Below, in pieces: positions 32,523 through 41,254 of a stretch of DNA of 64,000 nt (its first letter is position 1; the number at the start of each line of letters is the position of its first letter). This DNA comes from Flavobacteriaceae bacterium. Its GTDB lineage: Bacteria; Bacteroidota; Bacteroidia; Flavobacteriales; Flavobacteriaceae. The DNA lies in assembly GCA_014238425.1 (NCBI GenBank), contig JABABD010000005.1:186001-250000 (forward strand), given 5' to 3'. The translations under genes and the position numbers were made by a program. The notes under the pieces are model-generated. The model was not told where the DNA came from. It saw only the letters and a list, made by a program, of their open reading frames with translations, and made no database searches.

Positions 32523-33974
32523 TTAGAGATAATTTTTTTGTAGGAAATTATCAGCATTTATAAATAATAACCGATCTATGATTTCTTCAGCGCTAATTTT
32601 ATTGTTGGGTAATAGTTTGTCAGAATGATCTCTTAGGAAGTTGTTTGCATGGAATATAAGGTGCTCTCTAATATCTTTCATGTTTTCAGATGTCCAAATA
32701 CCTTTCATAGGGTTAATAATACCGTCAAAATCTGAGCCAATGGCAACGGTTTCCCAGCAAAACAAGCCCGTTTTATTGAGAATTAAAGCACAATGTTCTA
32801 ATTGCCTCCATATTAAAAGTGATTTGCGTTTTAATCGTCTTTTCTTACTAGGAAAGTAGATTCTAGACCTTGCAATAGCTTTATTGCTTCCAATACGTCT
32901 TTCGTCTAGTTGAATACCAAAAATGCCTTTTGACTTTCCAATCCTAACGATTTCTGAGTCGTAGAGGTTAATATCTATATTCTTGAAATTCTTGCTCATT
33001 TCAGAATCAGATATATCCCATTCTTCAATAGAGCGTTTTCCATTTAGCGCACCATGACTTACGATAATAGGAATGTTATCGTTTGCATGTTCTAGTTCAA
33101 GAAGTTTATAATATGATTTTCTGGACGCCGTACTCATATGCTTTATGTCAATAAGTATGCGTTTATCATTGTTATTGTCTAATAACTTCCGTATCACTTT
33201 AAAACCTAGATTTGTTATGTCTGTATTTAGTCCTCTATCTTGATTTTTTTTAATAGCTCCGATAGTAATGCTTCTTGCGTGACCACAAACCTCATTGTAA
33301 AAATGATGCGCTAGTGTAACAAAAAGAGGTCGATGTTGCCAATTTTTTACAGTATTTATATGATTTAAAACATCTGTTTCGATGGCTGTATCTTGATTCA
33401 AGTTCAATCCAGTTTCAAATGCATGAGCCCCTTCAATAGAGTTCACGAGGCTAATGACCTTTCTGGTATCTGAAGACTGTCTCTTATTGTTTTGGATATC
33501 TTCATAATTAGAGACGAGTCTGTAGGTATAATGAATACCGTTAATTTTCTGGGCAAAATTATTGAGTTGTAAATAAAATTGGTACTCATCATTAAGGTCT
33601 TGAAAATAACTATGATGATTTCTTACATGATCTATTCTTTTTTGACTAACGCCAGCAGCCAGATTCACAAGGAAATCGGCTATAAATTTAAAGCCTATAA
33701 TACGTCTTTTTAAAAAATGCTTTTCAAACGGATATAATGCGATAACTACAACATCACAATTTGCCTTTGCTAATGTTGTGAGATCTGTCTGAGTGAATTT
33801 GGTAAGTGTTAGTAGTTTGCTCACCTGTCTTTCTAAGAAATTAGGCGGGCTATAGTGCCATATGGAGTTTTTTCTTCCACTATTTAAGTTGTTTTGTTTA
33901 ATCGGGTCGTATTTAAAACTCTTTCCGTAAGGTTTTAACGACGGATGACAATGTAAATCGATGTATGATGGCAT
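32523..33974 (-). CDS. Membrane dipeptidase-like hydrolase (peptidase M19 family)
   Basis: 483 residues. The amidohydrolase-fold metal motif is at the start (IDLHCHP, His8 and His10), with further signatures NSIEGAHAFE, LAHHFYNEVCGHA, ILIDIKHMS, IIVSHGALNG and GSDFDG near the C-terminus. M19 enzymes cleave dipeptides with a binuclear zinc site. It is larger than renal dipeptidase, with an N-terminal extra region (about 20-150). No signal peptide is visible, so it may be cytoplasmic. It is 71 bp upstream of the arsenosugar operon on the same strand and probably separate from it. Confidence 0.85.
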   Translation of the reverse strand: MPSYIDLHCHPSLKPYGKSFKYDPIKQNNLNSGRKNSIWHYSPPNFLERQVSKLLTLTKFTQTDLTTLAKANCDVVVIALYPFEKHFLKRRIIGFKFIADFLVNLAAGVSQKRIDHVRNHHSYFQDLNDEYQFYLQLNNFAQKINGIHYTYRLVSNYEDIQNNKRQSSDTRKVISLVNSIEGAHAFETGLNLNQDTAIETDVLNHINTVKNWQHRPLFVTLAHHFYNEVCGHARSITIGAIKKNQDRGLNTDITNLGFKVIRKLLDNNNDKRILIDIKHMSTASRKSYYKLLELEHANDNIPIIVSHGALNGKRSIEEWDISDSEMSKNFKNIDINLYDSEIVRIGKSKGIFGIQLDERRIGSNKAIARSRIYFPSKKRRLKRKSLLIWRQLEHCALILNKTGLFCWETVAIGSDFDGIINPMKGIWTSENMKDIREHLIFHANNFLRDHSDKLLPNNKISAEEIIDRLLFINADNFLQKNYL

Positions 33975-34040
33975 GTGCAGTGATCTTTAAGAAAAGATAA
34001 GATACTGATTTTTAGAGCAATCGGCAATGAATTTATGAAA

Positions 34041-34119
34041 TTATAAACAAAAAACCCCAAACCTAAGTTCGGGATTTTAATGTGGTGCCTCCAGCCCCGA
34101 AGCTTCGGGGGAACCAGAG
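34041..34119. repeat. Relic of tRNA-Phe 3' end and terminator, with palindrome in place of T-loop
   Basis: 34041-34094 matches 34418-34471 at 53 of 54 positions and contains the tRNA terminator hairpin plus the last 12 bases of tRNA-Phe (discriminator included). It is followed by a 16-bp perfect palindrome CCCCGAAGCTTCGGGG (34095-34110) exactly where the tRNA has its T-loop, then a short GAACCAGAG stretch like the T-stem. The GIY-YIG gene lies between this relic and the real tRNA. Confidence 0.88.
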
Positions 34120-34122
34120 ATG

Positions 34123-34410
34123 TTATTTTCTTTTTTGTAGAATGTCATCAAGAATTAATTGATTTTCTATCACTTTATTAATAAATTTTCTGCTTTTCAT
34201 CCGCTTGATAAAACGCTCAAGGTAAAGTGCATCTTCTTTGCATTTACAGGAATAACTTAACATTAATTTCCAATCTGTAGCAACTTTTGTGAAATTCGTC
34301 TTGAAGTAATGATTATTATGTTGTTCCAATCGGTTTAGAACATTGGGGCTTTCACCTACATAGTATTTGTCAATGTTTTTAGAGTATATGATATATAAGA
34401 AATGCTTCAT
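34123..34410 (-). CDS. GIY-YIG (URI-type) endonuclease inserted at tRNA-Phe
   Basis: 95 residues from the ATG at 34410 (MKHFLYIIYSKNIDKYYVGES). The frame is open upstream through the tRNA gene but those codons cannot be real. The GIY-YIG fold is shown by the LYIIYS and YYVG strands, Arg27 on the next helix (NVLNRLEQHNN) and Glu65 (ALYLERFIKRMK), the usual catalytic residues. Small URI-type members of this kind are common next to tRNA genes in flavobacteria, as far as I recall. It starts 8 bp past the tRNA terminator repeat and is flanked by copies of the tRNA 3' end, like a mobile cassette. Target and activity are unknown. Confidence 0.88.
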   Translation of the reverse strand: MKHFLYIIYSKNIDKYYVGESPNVLNRLEQHNNHYFKTNFTKVATDWKLMLSYSCKCKEDALYLERFIKRMKSRKFINKVIENQLILDDILQKRK

Positions 34411-34417
34411 AAGAATG

Positions 34418-34471
34418 TTATAAACAAAAAATCCCAAACCTAAGTTCGGGATTTTAATGTGGTGCCTCCAG
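34418..34471 (-). terminator. tRNA-Phe terminator region, copy B of the 54-bp direct repeat
   Basis: In the minus direction, ATCCCGAAC and GTTTGGGAT form a 9-bp hairpin (one G-T pair) followed by a T-run, a Rho-independent terminator directly after tRNA-Phe. The region is repeated at 34041-34094, so transcripts of the GIY-YIG gene have the same terminator. Confidence 0.85.
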
Positions 34472-34532
34472 GAATCGAACCAGGGACACATGGATTTTCA
34501 GTCCATTGCTCTACCAACTGAGCTAAGGCACC
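34460..34532 (-). tRNA. tRNA-Phe (GAA)
   Basis: The minus strand folds as a cloverleaf: acceptor GGTGCCT with AGGCACC plus discriminator A, D-arm GCTC/GAGC, anticodon stem ATGGA/TCCAT with loop CTGAAAA (anticodon GAA), T-loop TTCGATT. No CCA end is encoded. The T-stem has CCTGG on both sides, leaving one T-T mismatch at its centre. The gene is intact, and its 3' end is duplicated at 34083-34094. Confidence 0.95.
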
Positions 34533-34608
34533 ATTCGCATGAATGCGGGTGCAAATATAGTTGCATTTTTATTATTCCCAAAAAGATTATAATAAAAAAA
34601 TGCTTTCG

Positions 34609-34616
34609 TAAATTTG
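34609..34616 (+). promoter_or_regulatory. Candidate -7 element of coaX
   Basis: TAAATTTG matches the Bacteroidetes -7 consensus TAnnTTTG and lies 17 bp before the ATG. No convincing TTTG is seen about 20 bp upstream, so this is tentative. Confidence 0.4.
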
Positions 34617-34633
34617 TAGCTTTTAGCAGTCAC

Positions 34634-35362
34634 ATGAACCTTATCATAGATGTAGGCAATACCTTCGTTAAACTTGCAGTTTTTGCAGATAATACCCTTT
34701 TGTTTAAGCAATCAATTTCACATAAAAATGCTCTGCCGAGTGTAAAAAAAATCATTAAGAGGTACCCTCAACTAAAAAAAGCAATCATTTCTTCTGTTGG
34801 AAAGAGAAATGATGCACTCAAAAAGATTGTTAAAAAAGAGATGGATTTATTGGTTTTGAATTCCAGAACGGAATTACCATTCAAGAATACGTATAGTACT
34901 CCTAAAACACTTGGTGTCGATAGAATTGCATTGGTGAGCGCTTCGGTTGAAAATTTCTCAAAAAACAACACCTTAATCATTGATGCAGGCACGTGTATTA
35001 CCTATGATTTTATTAATACCAAGAATCATTATTTAGGTGGTGCTATTTCTCCAGGAATACAACTCAGATATCAAGCACTTCATAATTTAACAGCAAACCT
35101 ACCGTTATTAAAGGCTGAGTATCCTACTGATATCATTGGAGACTCCACACAACAATCCATTCATTCTGGAGTTGTGAATGGAGTTCTAAAAGAGATGGAT
35201 GGTGTTATTGACGAATATCTACAAGATTATCAAGATTTAACAGTTATTTTAACAGGAGGAGACACGGATTTCTTGGCAAAACGATTAAAAAATAGCATAT
35301 TTGCGAACTCTAATTTTCTATTAGAGGGATTAAACTTTATTTTGGAATATAATTCACACTAA
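34634..35362 (+). CDS. coaX: Type III pantothenate kinase
   Basis: 242 residues from the ATG at 34634; the frame is open upstream through the tRNA, but the family starts at MNLIIDVGNTFVKLAVF. The motifs are the phosphate-binding DVGNT, the GVDRIALV segment and the NTLIIDAGTCITYDFI site, as in other CoaX proteins. It phosphorylates pantothenate in the first step of CoA synthesis and needs no feedback control. It begins a plus-strand run of housekeeping and envelope genes, and its stop overlaps the next start by one base (TAATG). Confidence 0.93.
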   Translation: MNLIIDVGNTFVKLAVFADNTLLFKQSISHKNALPSVKKIIKRYPQLKKAIISSVGKRNDALKKIVKKEMDLLVLNSRTELPFKNTYSTPKTLGVDRIALVSASVENFSKNNTLIIDAGTCITYDFINTKNHYLGGAISPGIQLRYQALHNLTANLPLLKAEYPTDIIGDSTQQSIHSGVVNGVLKEMDGVIDEYLQDYQDLTVILTGGDTDFLAKRLKNSIFANSNFLLEGLNFILEYNSH

Positions 35363-36666
35363 TGATAAAGAAACTAGTAGTAGTTTTAATTGCCATAGTT
35401 ACTTATAGCTCATATGGACAAGAAGGTACAGCTTCTCCATATTCATTTTATGGTATAGGAAGTCTTAAGTTCAAGGGGACAGTTGAGAATAGGAGCATGG
35501 GAGGATTGAGTATTTATACAGATAGTATTCATATGAACCTTAGGAATCCTGCATCTTATGGAGGATTGAATTTAAGTTCTTTAGGTGGCGAAAGCAGACC
35601 CATAAAGTTTACAGTTGGTGGTGGTTATTCTGGGCTTAATTTAAAGACAGATGCTTCAGAAGACCAAACATCATCAACAACGTTTGATTATATAGCTATT
35701 GGTATTCCTGTTGGAAAATTTGGATTTGGTCTTGGTTTGTTACCGTATACTTCTGTTGGATATAAGATTGAATCTGGCGCCCCTGAAATGCCTACAAATA
35801 GATATAATGGTAGTGGAGGTGTTAACAAGGCTTTCTTTTCGGCTGGATATCAATTGAATAAAAACTTTAGCGTTGGCGCAGAAGCGAATTATAATTTTGG
35901 AAATATTCAGAACAATGCCATTGAATTCGTATATGACGCTAATGGAGATCCTGTGCAATACCAGAGTAAAGAAGAAAATCGATCTGATCTCAGTGGTCTG
36001 AACTATAATTTTGGTTTGACATATAAGGGGATGATCAATAAAGATCTGGAATTAGTATCAGGACTGACATTCACACCTAAGAGTGATCTTAATTCAATTA
36101 ATGAAAGAACTATTGCTACTATTGTTATTAATGACCTCACTGGTTTTGAGGCTGTAGTGAATAGCATAGAAGAAGACCTTGAAGCTGATGGTCTAAAGGA
36201 AACTACACAAATTTTACCATCTAAATTATCTTTTGGATTAGGATTAGGTAAGCCAAAAAAGTGGTTTGTTGGTGCAGAATATACCTCTCAAAAAACAAGT
36301 AAGTTCTCTAATAGAATTTTTAATATAGAAAATGCTACCTTTGAAGATGCGAATACATTTGCACTTGGAGGATTTTACATCCCTAAATATAATTCGCTTT
36401 CAAGTTACTGGAAAAGAGCCGTATATCGTGCTGGATTGCGTTTTGAAAATACAGGCTTGAATATCAATACCGAATCTATTAATGAGTTTGGCATATCTTT
36501 TGGAGTAGGATTACCAGTTGGACGATTGTTCTCTAATGCGAACGTTGGTTTTGAGGTTGGAAAAAGAGGAACCACAAAGCAAAATTTAATTCAAGAGAAC
36601 TTTATAAACTTCAACATAAGTCTATCGCTTAATGATAGATGGTTTGTAAAAAGAAAATATGACTAA
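35362..36666 (+). CDS. Outer-membrane beta-barrel protein (FadL-like fold)
   Basis: 434 residues. Signal peptide about 1-19 (ending YGQ), then ASPYSFYGIGSLKFKGTVENR and many alternating beta strands rich in Gly, Phe and Tyr, ending NDRWFVKRKYD. The N-terminal region recalls FadL/PorV-type barrels with an inward plug. It is translationally linked to coaX and precedes a TPR gene, an order conserved in many Flavobacteriaceae from memory. Substrate unknown. Confidence 0.75.
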   Translation: MIKKLVVVLIAIVTYSSYGQEGTASPYSFYGIGSLKFKGTVENRSMGGLSIYTDSIHMNLRNPASYGGLNLSSLGGESRPIKFTVGGGYSGLNLKTDASEDQTSSTTFDYIAIGIPVGKFGFGLGLLPYTSVGYKIESGAPEMPTNRYNGSGGVNKAFFSAGYQLNKNFSVGAEANYNFGNIQNNAIEFVYDANGDPVQYQSKEENRSDLSGLNYNFGLTYKGMINKDLELVSGLTFTPKSDLNSINERTIATIVINDLTGFEAVVNSIEEDLEADGLKETTQILPSKLSFGLGLGKPKKWFVGAEYTSQKTSKFSNRIFNIENATFEDANTFALGGFYIPKYNSLSSYWKRAVYRAGLRFENTGLNINTESINEFGISFGVGLPVGRLFSNANVGFEVGKRGTTKQNLIQENFINFNISLSLNDRWFVKRKYD

Positions 36667-36685
36667 CGAGATTAAATTAAACATT

Positions 36686-38041
36686 ATGAAGACGAAAATT
36701 ACATTATTATTAGCTGTGCTTTTTTTAAGCTTTAATTTTGTGGCTGCACAACCTAATGAAGAAGATCTAAATACACTTTCAATCTTTAGTGAGTACGCTA
36801 AAGCAAAGAACTACGATGCTGCTTATGCACCTTGGATGGAATTAAGACAAAGAAACCCTAAGTTCAATAGAGCTATATATACCTATGGTGAAAGAATCTT
36901 GAAAGATAGAATCAAGAAATCATCTGGTGCTAAAAAAGTTGCCTATGTAAAAGATCTAATGAAGTTATGGGATGAGAGAATGCAGTATTTCGAAGCTAAA
37001 ACACCAAAGGGTAATTTTATGTCCAAGAAAGCTCAATTGATGTATGATAACAAGAGCGAAATGGCTATGCCTGATAAAGAGGTCTACGATGCTTTTGATA
37101 AAGCATATACTGAAGATAAAAAGACATTTACGAACCCTAAAGCCTTATATACTTATTTTTCGACTTTAGTTGATCTTCATAATGCAGGAGCTGTTCCAGT
37201 TCAAGATGTGTTCAATAAGTACGATGATATTACTGAGAAGATCAATAGAGAAATCAAGAATTATTCTGAAAAGCTTAATGCTCTAATCTCTAAAGAAAAC
37301 GGAGGAACGGCGTTGACGTCTAAAGAAGGAAAAGTTAAGAAGTCTGCAAAGAGTTTCTTAAATGCTTATGATAAAATTTCTGGGAGTATTGATTCTAAGT
37401 TAGGAATATTAGCTAACTGTGAGAACTTAATTCCATTATATAATAGAGATTTTGAGCAAATGAAGACAGATCCAGTTTGGTTACAGAGAGCAGCAGGAAG
37501 AATGTCTGCTAAAGACTGTACAAGTGATCCATTGTTCTTTAAATTGGTAAATGCTTACCATAATATTAGCCCATCTGCTAACTCAGCTTACTATTTGGGA
37601 TTGTTAAAGGATAAAGAAGGAAATACTACTGAAGCGATCAATTATTACAATCAAGCAATTGGTTTGGAGACTGATAATTTTGAGAAATCAAAAATCTTAA
37701 AAAAGATTGCTGGAAAACTTAGAAAGAGTCGTAAATATGGTCAGGCTAGAGGTTACTATATGAAAGCTTTAGATGCTAACCCATCAGATGTAAGACCTTA
37801 CTTGGCTATTGCACAGATGTATGCGTCTAGCGCTAATAACTGTGGATCAGACAACTTTAACAAAAGAGCAGTATTCTGGTTAGCGGCTAAAATGGCTAGA
37901 AAAGGTGGTTCATCTAGCACAGCGGCAAATTATATGGCTAAAGCACCTCAAAAAAATGAGATATTTTCAAAAGGTAATGCAGGACAAAAAATAAATATTG
38001 GTTGTTGGATTGGGCGAAGCGTTACAGTGCCAAACTTATAA
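36686..38041 (+). CDS. TPR-repeat periplasmic protein
   Basis: 451 residues from the ATG at 36686, which opens a signal peptide (MKTKITLLLAVLFLSFNFVAAQ); nine further in-frame codons upstream overlap the previous gene and give no signal. TPR helices are clear in the C-terminal third (SAYYLGLLKDKEGNTTEAIN, AINYYNQAIGLETDN, GQARGYYMKALDANP). The N-terminal two thirds are helical with lysine-rich stretches. Gene order with lptC and the FadL-like barrel hints at an envelope-assembly role. Confidence 0.82.
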   Translation: MKTKITLLLAVLFLSFNFVAAQPNEEDLNTLSIFSEYAKAKNYDAAYAPWMELRQRNPKFNRAIYTYGERILKDRIKKSSGAKKVAYVKDLMKLWDERMQYFEAKTPKGNFMSKKAQLMYDNKSEMAMPDKEVYDAFDKAYTEDKKTFTNPKALYTYFSTLVDLHNAGAVPVQDVFNKYDDITEKINREIKNYSEKLNALISKENGGTALTSKEGKVKKSAKSFLNAYDKISGSIDSKLGILANCENLIPLYNRDFEQMKTDPVWLQRAAGRMSAKDCTSDPLFFKLVNAYHNISPSANSAYYLGLLKDKEGNTTEAINYYNQAIGLETDNFEKSKILKKIAGKLRKSRKYGQARGYYMKALDANPSDVRPYLAIAQMYASSANNCGSDNFNKRAVFWLAAKMARKGGSSSTAANYMAKAPQKNEIFSKGNAGQKINIGCWIGRSVTVPNL

Positions 38042-38604
38042 TGCCAAGTAGAATAACATATACTATATTAAACATAGTCACCGTGATAGCGGTGACTATG
38101 TTTTTTTCATGTCAAAACAACTTGAAGGAAGTACAGAAAATTGGTATTTCTGAGAATGAACCAATTGGTATTGCTAAAGATATTAGTTTGAAGTATACCG
38201 ATTCTACAAAGTTAAAAGCACACCTTATCAGCCCAAAAATGATGGATTATTCTAATCGAGATTTTGCATTTAATGAGTTTCCAGAAGGTGTTCATTTGAC
38301 ATTGTTTGATGACATTGGAAGAAAGAGCACAGTGGTTTCTGATTATGCCATCGCCTACGACCATACTAATTTAATCGATCTTCAAGGTAATGTTGTTCTT
38401 ACTACTCATGATGGTAATGTGCTTAACGCTGAACAATTGTATTATGATCAAGTAAAAGACTGGCTTTTTACAAATCAACCGGTGAAATTTACAACTCAAG
38501 ATGCAACGATAAATGGCGGTGGATTTGATTCTAATCTAGATTTTTCGAAGGCAAGTGTTTTAGAAAACAGTGGAACTATGTATATTGAAGAAAAAAACAA
38601 CTAA
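38041..38604 (+). CDS. lptC: LPS export protein LptC
   Basis: 187 residues from the ATG at 38041 (overlap TAATG with the TPR gene). An N-terminal lipoprotein-like anchor (MFFSCQNN) precedes the LptC beta-jellyroll, seen in NLIDLQGNVVLTTHDGNVL and LNAEQLYYDQVKDWLFT. LptC links the inner-membrane LptBFG transporter to LptA and moves LPS across the periplasm. Bacteroidetes LptC often ends in a lipobox-type N-terminus like this one. Confidence 0.88.
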   Translation: MPSRITYTILNIVTVIAVTMFFSCQNNLKEVQKIGISENEPIGIAKDISLKYTDSTKLKAHLISPKMMDYSNRDFAFNEFPEGVHLTLFDDIGRKSTVVSDYAIAYDHTNLIDLQGNVVLTTHDGNVLNAEQLYYDQVKDWLFTNQPVKFTTQDATINGGGFDSNLDFSKASVLENSGTMYIEEKNN

Positions 38605-38608
38605 TAAA

Positions 38609-38803
38609 ATGAAACTCCTTAAACTTTTTCAATACGCCTATGTCATATTTGCTGCCTTATTCTTATATGATGCTATAAGTAATTGGTCAGTAGATAGAAA
38701 TAGATCGTATATCTCGCTTTTGTTTTTTGCACTAGCTATATTCATGTTCTTCTTCCGGAAGAAATTCAGGAAAAAATTTGAAGATAGACAGAATCAGAAA
38801 TAG
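38609..38803 (+). CDS. Small two-helix membrane protein
   Basis: 64 residues from the ATG at 38609, five bases after lptC; the two helices are about 7-20 and 32-47 (SLLFFALAIFMFFF), followed by a basic tail (RKKFRKKFEDRQ). The frame is open upstream inside lptC, but the ATG at 38609 gives a clean membrane protein. No family is recognised. It sits between lptC and the CNNM-type gene in a tight operon. Confidence 0.7.
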   Translation: MKLLKLFQYAYVIFAALFLYDAISNWSVDRNRSYISLLFFALAIFMFFFRKKFRKKFEDRQNQK

Positions 38804-38808
38804 TCATC

Positions 38809-40098
38809 ATGACGATAGAATTTGTCATTATCGTTCTCACATTAATCCTTTCTGCATTTTTTTCAGGGATGGAAATAGCCTATGTGTCTTCTAATAAGAT
38901 GCATATAGAAATAGAGAAGAAACAAGAGACATTTCTAGCGAGAATACTTGCTAAGCTAACTAAAAAACCTTCGAAATTTATTGCTACAATGCTCATAGGC
39001 AATAATATTGCCCTTGTAGTATATGGCTTTTTTATGGGAGATGTACTTATGAATTGGTTTCAATCATTATTGCCTAACCAATATCAAATAGTTAATGCCT
39101 TATTAACCGATTTTAGTTTATTATCACAAACAATAATATCGACCTTAATTATATTGGTTACTGCAGAATTCCTTCCGAAAGTTTTTTTTCAAATTTATGC
39201 CAATAACTTAATAAAAGTATTGGCGTTTCCTGCATATGTATTTTATGGTTTATTCACTTTTATCTCAGATTTTGTTATTTGGATATCAGACATGGTCTTA
39301 AAAAATTTTTTTAGTACTGATGGAGATGAAGTACAACTCGCATTTACTAAAATAGAATTGGGGAATTACATTTCTGAACAAATGCAAACTATTGAAGAAC
39401 ATGATGAGGTAGACGCTGAAATACAAATTTTTCAGAATGCCCTTCAATTTTCCGAAGTGAAATCGCGCGAGGTTATGGTACCACGTACAGAAATCATTGG
39501 AGTTGAAATAGGAGAGACCATAAAAACACTTAAAGATTTATTTACATCTACAGGGCTTTCAAAAATATTAGTTTATAAAAATAATATGGACGATGTAATA
39601 GGCTATGTACATTCGTTTGAATTGTTTAAAAAACCGAAAACAATAAAATCAATTATTTTGCCAGTGGAGTTTGTACCAGAAACGATGCTCGCTAATGATG
39701 TGTTAAATGTACTAATCAAAAAAAGCAAGAGTATAGCTATCGTGCTCGACGAATATGGTGGAACCTCTGGATTAATGACAGTTGAAGATATAGTAGAAGA
39801 ACTTTTTGGAGAGATTGAAGATGAACATGATACTCTGGAGTTTATAGATGAAAAGTTAGACCATAATCATTACAGGCTGTCTGCGAGATTAGAAGTTGAT
39901 TATTTAAATGATACTTATAAGCTTAATCTTCCTGAAAATGAAAACTATGAAACTCTTGGCGGACTCATTGTAGATTTTACCGAAGAGATACCTCGACAAA
40001 ATGAAGAGGTTACTATAAATAATTTTCAATTTGTAATCCTCGAAGTTTCTAACACTAAGATTGATCTTGTTGAACTCACAGTCAATGTTGAAGAATAA
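38809..40098 (+). CDS. CNNM/CorC-type membrane protein (DUF21, CBS pair, CorC_HlyC)
   Basis: 429 residues in the usual order: DUF21 with four helices (about 1-150, AFFSGMEIAYVSSNKMHIE), two CBS domains (about 205-325, MVPRTEIIGVEIGETIK, then SIAIVLDEYGGTSGLMTVED), and a C-terminal CorC_HlyC domain (about 345-425). Members export or sense magnesium or cobalt; the name hemolysin is historical. It lies five bases after the small membrane protein gene. In this genome group the next gene is normally the ppiD-like foldase, but here two extra genes intervene. Confidence 0.9.
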   Translation: MTIEFVIIVLTLILSAFFSGMEIAYVSSNKMHIEIEKKQETFLARILAKLTKKPSKFIATMLIGNNIALVVYGFFMGDVLMNWFQSLLPNQYQIVNALLTDFSLLSQTIISTLIILVTAEFLPKVFFQIYANNLIKVLAFPAYVFYGLFTFISDFVIWISDMVLKNFFSTDGDEVQLAFTKIELGNYISEQMQTIEEHDEVDAEIQIFQNALQFSEVKSREVMVPRTEIIGVEIGETIKTLKDLFTSTGLSKILVYKNNMDDVIGYVHSFELFKKPKTIKSIILPVEFVPETMLANDVLNVLIKKSKSIAIVLDEYGGTSGLMTVEDIVEELFGEIEDEHDTLEFIDEKLDHNHYRLSARLEVDYLNDTYKLNLPENENYETLGGLIVDFTEEIPRQNEEVTINNFQFVILEVSNTKIDLVELTVNVEE

Positions 40099-40263
40099 AA
40101 TTGGTTTTTTGCTTAAACTCATGATATTGACCTGGTATATAAAACGTAGCGAATTTTAGGAATCAACTTTTAGGTAAAACAATGACCTTGAATTCATAAA
40201 TTTCATTACGTATTAATACTTATTCTACTATTTTCAATATTCAATGCTAGGTTTTGTAATTTT

Positions 40264-40653
40264 TTAGAAATTTTCACAATTATTTTTGGAGACTAGAGAG
40301 CATTCATTCTGAGTTTTTTCAATTTTATCTAGGATCATTACTTTCATTTCATTTAAACCTTTTATTTTTTCATCAATTCTAGTAAGTTTTTCTTTGACTT
40401 TAATTGCCATTATTTCACAGGTAGCTATGTTCATGTCAAACATCTCCAATAGTTCTGCAATTTCGTTTAATGTAAAGCCAAAACCTTTAGCCTTCTTTAT
40501 CAAAAACAATCTATTAAGAGTTTCCTCATTATAATTTTTGTAATTATTCCATTCCGAATCTGTTCGATTGACTTTTATGAGCCCCTTCTTTTCGTAAAAT
40601 CGAATTGTATCTCTTGTTAACTTCGTTTTGTTTACTATTTCTCCAATCAGCAT
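40264..40653 (-). CDS. MerR-family regulator, thiol-metal-sensing type
   Basis: 129 residues. The winged helix-turn-helix is at the start (MLIGEIVNKTKLTRDTIRFY, then EKKGLI), followed by the long dimerisation helix. Cys79, Cys118 and Cys126 match in position and spacing the metal-ligand cysteines of MerR (82, 117, 126), so a soft metal such as Hg, Cd, Zn or Cu is likely (inference). It is divergent from the Cys-rich lipoprotein gene at 40748, with a 94-bp shared promoter region. The pair interrupts an otherwise conserved run. Confidence 0.87.
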   Translation of the reverse strand: MLIGEIVNKTKLTRDTIRFYEKKGLIKVNRTDSEWNNYKNYNEETLNRLFLIKKAKGFGFTLNEIAELLEMFDMNIATCEIMAIKVKEKLTRIDEKIKGLNEMKVMILDKIEKTQNECSLVSKNNCENF

Positions 40654-40684
40654 TTTTTTTTACAATTTATCACTTTTTCCCTAG

Positions 40685-40716
40685 ACCGTTGACTATACTC
40701 CATGGTTTATTTTTGT
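40685..40716 (+). promoter_or_regulatory. MerR-controlled promoter candidate
   Basis: An imperfect dyad with ACC (40685-40687) and GGT (40704-40706) flanking a TTGAC (40689-40693); 19 bp after the start of TTGAC comes TATTTTTG (40708-40715 approximately), a match to TAnnTTTG. This gives a Bacteroidetes promoter with the operator between its two elements, as MerR proteins need. The exact dyad is uncertain. Confidence 0.55.
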
Positions 40717-40747
40717 AAAATAATTTTAAATATTAAAAATAGGAAGC

Positions 40748-41254
40748 ATGAAAATATTAAACAAAATCAACGTGGTTATCATTTTGATAATCTTGACTAC
40801 CAGTTGTGGTAACATGGATGCTAGACACTGTTCTAGCGATTGTAAGACTACCAAGACGACATCAAATGTTGTTCAAGACAATGATAGTTCATACGTTTTT
40901 AAATCAAATAATGTAAAAAATGAGAGCATGAGATTTGAATTCAATTCAGACAAACCTTTAGTTTGTATGCTAACAGGAATTGAGCAAGCTGAGCGAAAAG
41001 AAATATTACAGAAGGAAATCTTTTCTCAAGTAAAAAAGATTGAAGAAACTGAGACTGGCTATATTTTCTATTTTAAATATGAAAAGACTTTTTTGTTGAA
41101 AATGACTGACTATGTTATGGCGGAGAATAATTGTTGTCCATTTTTTACGTTTGAAACAAAGTTACATTCTAAGGATGATATTGTCTTAAAAATTTCAAGC
41201 TCTTCTAAACAAGCCAAAGAAATGATTAAGATGACTCTTATTGAGAAGAAATAG
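40748..41254 (+). CDS. Lipoprotein with CCPF-type thiol motif, MerR-linked
   Basis: 168 residues. Lipoprotein signal IILTTSC (Cys20) and a Cys-rich start of the mature part (DARHCSSDCKTT). The C-terminal 90 residues contain MAENNCCPFFTFE and a KISSSSKQAKEMIKMTL end, matching in outline a small domain seen in many bacteria as ERxCCPFxxFxL near MerR genes; I know of no assigned function. Two vicinal Cys plus others suggest soft-metal binding outside the cell membrane. It is divergent from the MerR-type gene and probably induced by it. Confidence 0.72.
   Translation: MKILNKINVVIILIILTTSCGNMDARHCSSDCKTTKTTSNVVQDNDSSYVFKSNNVKNESMRFEFNSDKPLVCMLTGIEQAERKEILQKEIFSQVKKIEETETGYIFYFKYEKTFLLKMTDYVMAENNCCPFFTFETKLHSKDDIVLKISSSSKQAKEMIKMTLIEKK

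Noticed and set aside
34411..34491. N-terminal extension of the GIY-YIG protein
   Set aside because: The extra codons come from the terminator and the tRNA-Phe gene; the family start is the ATG at 34410.
34457..34633. N-terminal extension of CoaX
   Set aside because: These codons cross the tRNA-Phe gene; the conserved CoaX start is at 34634.
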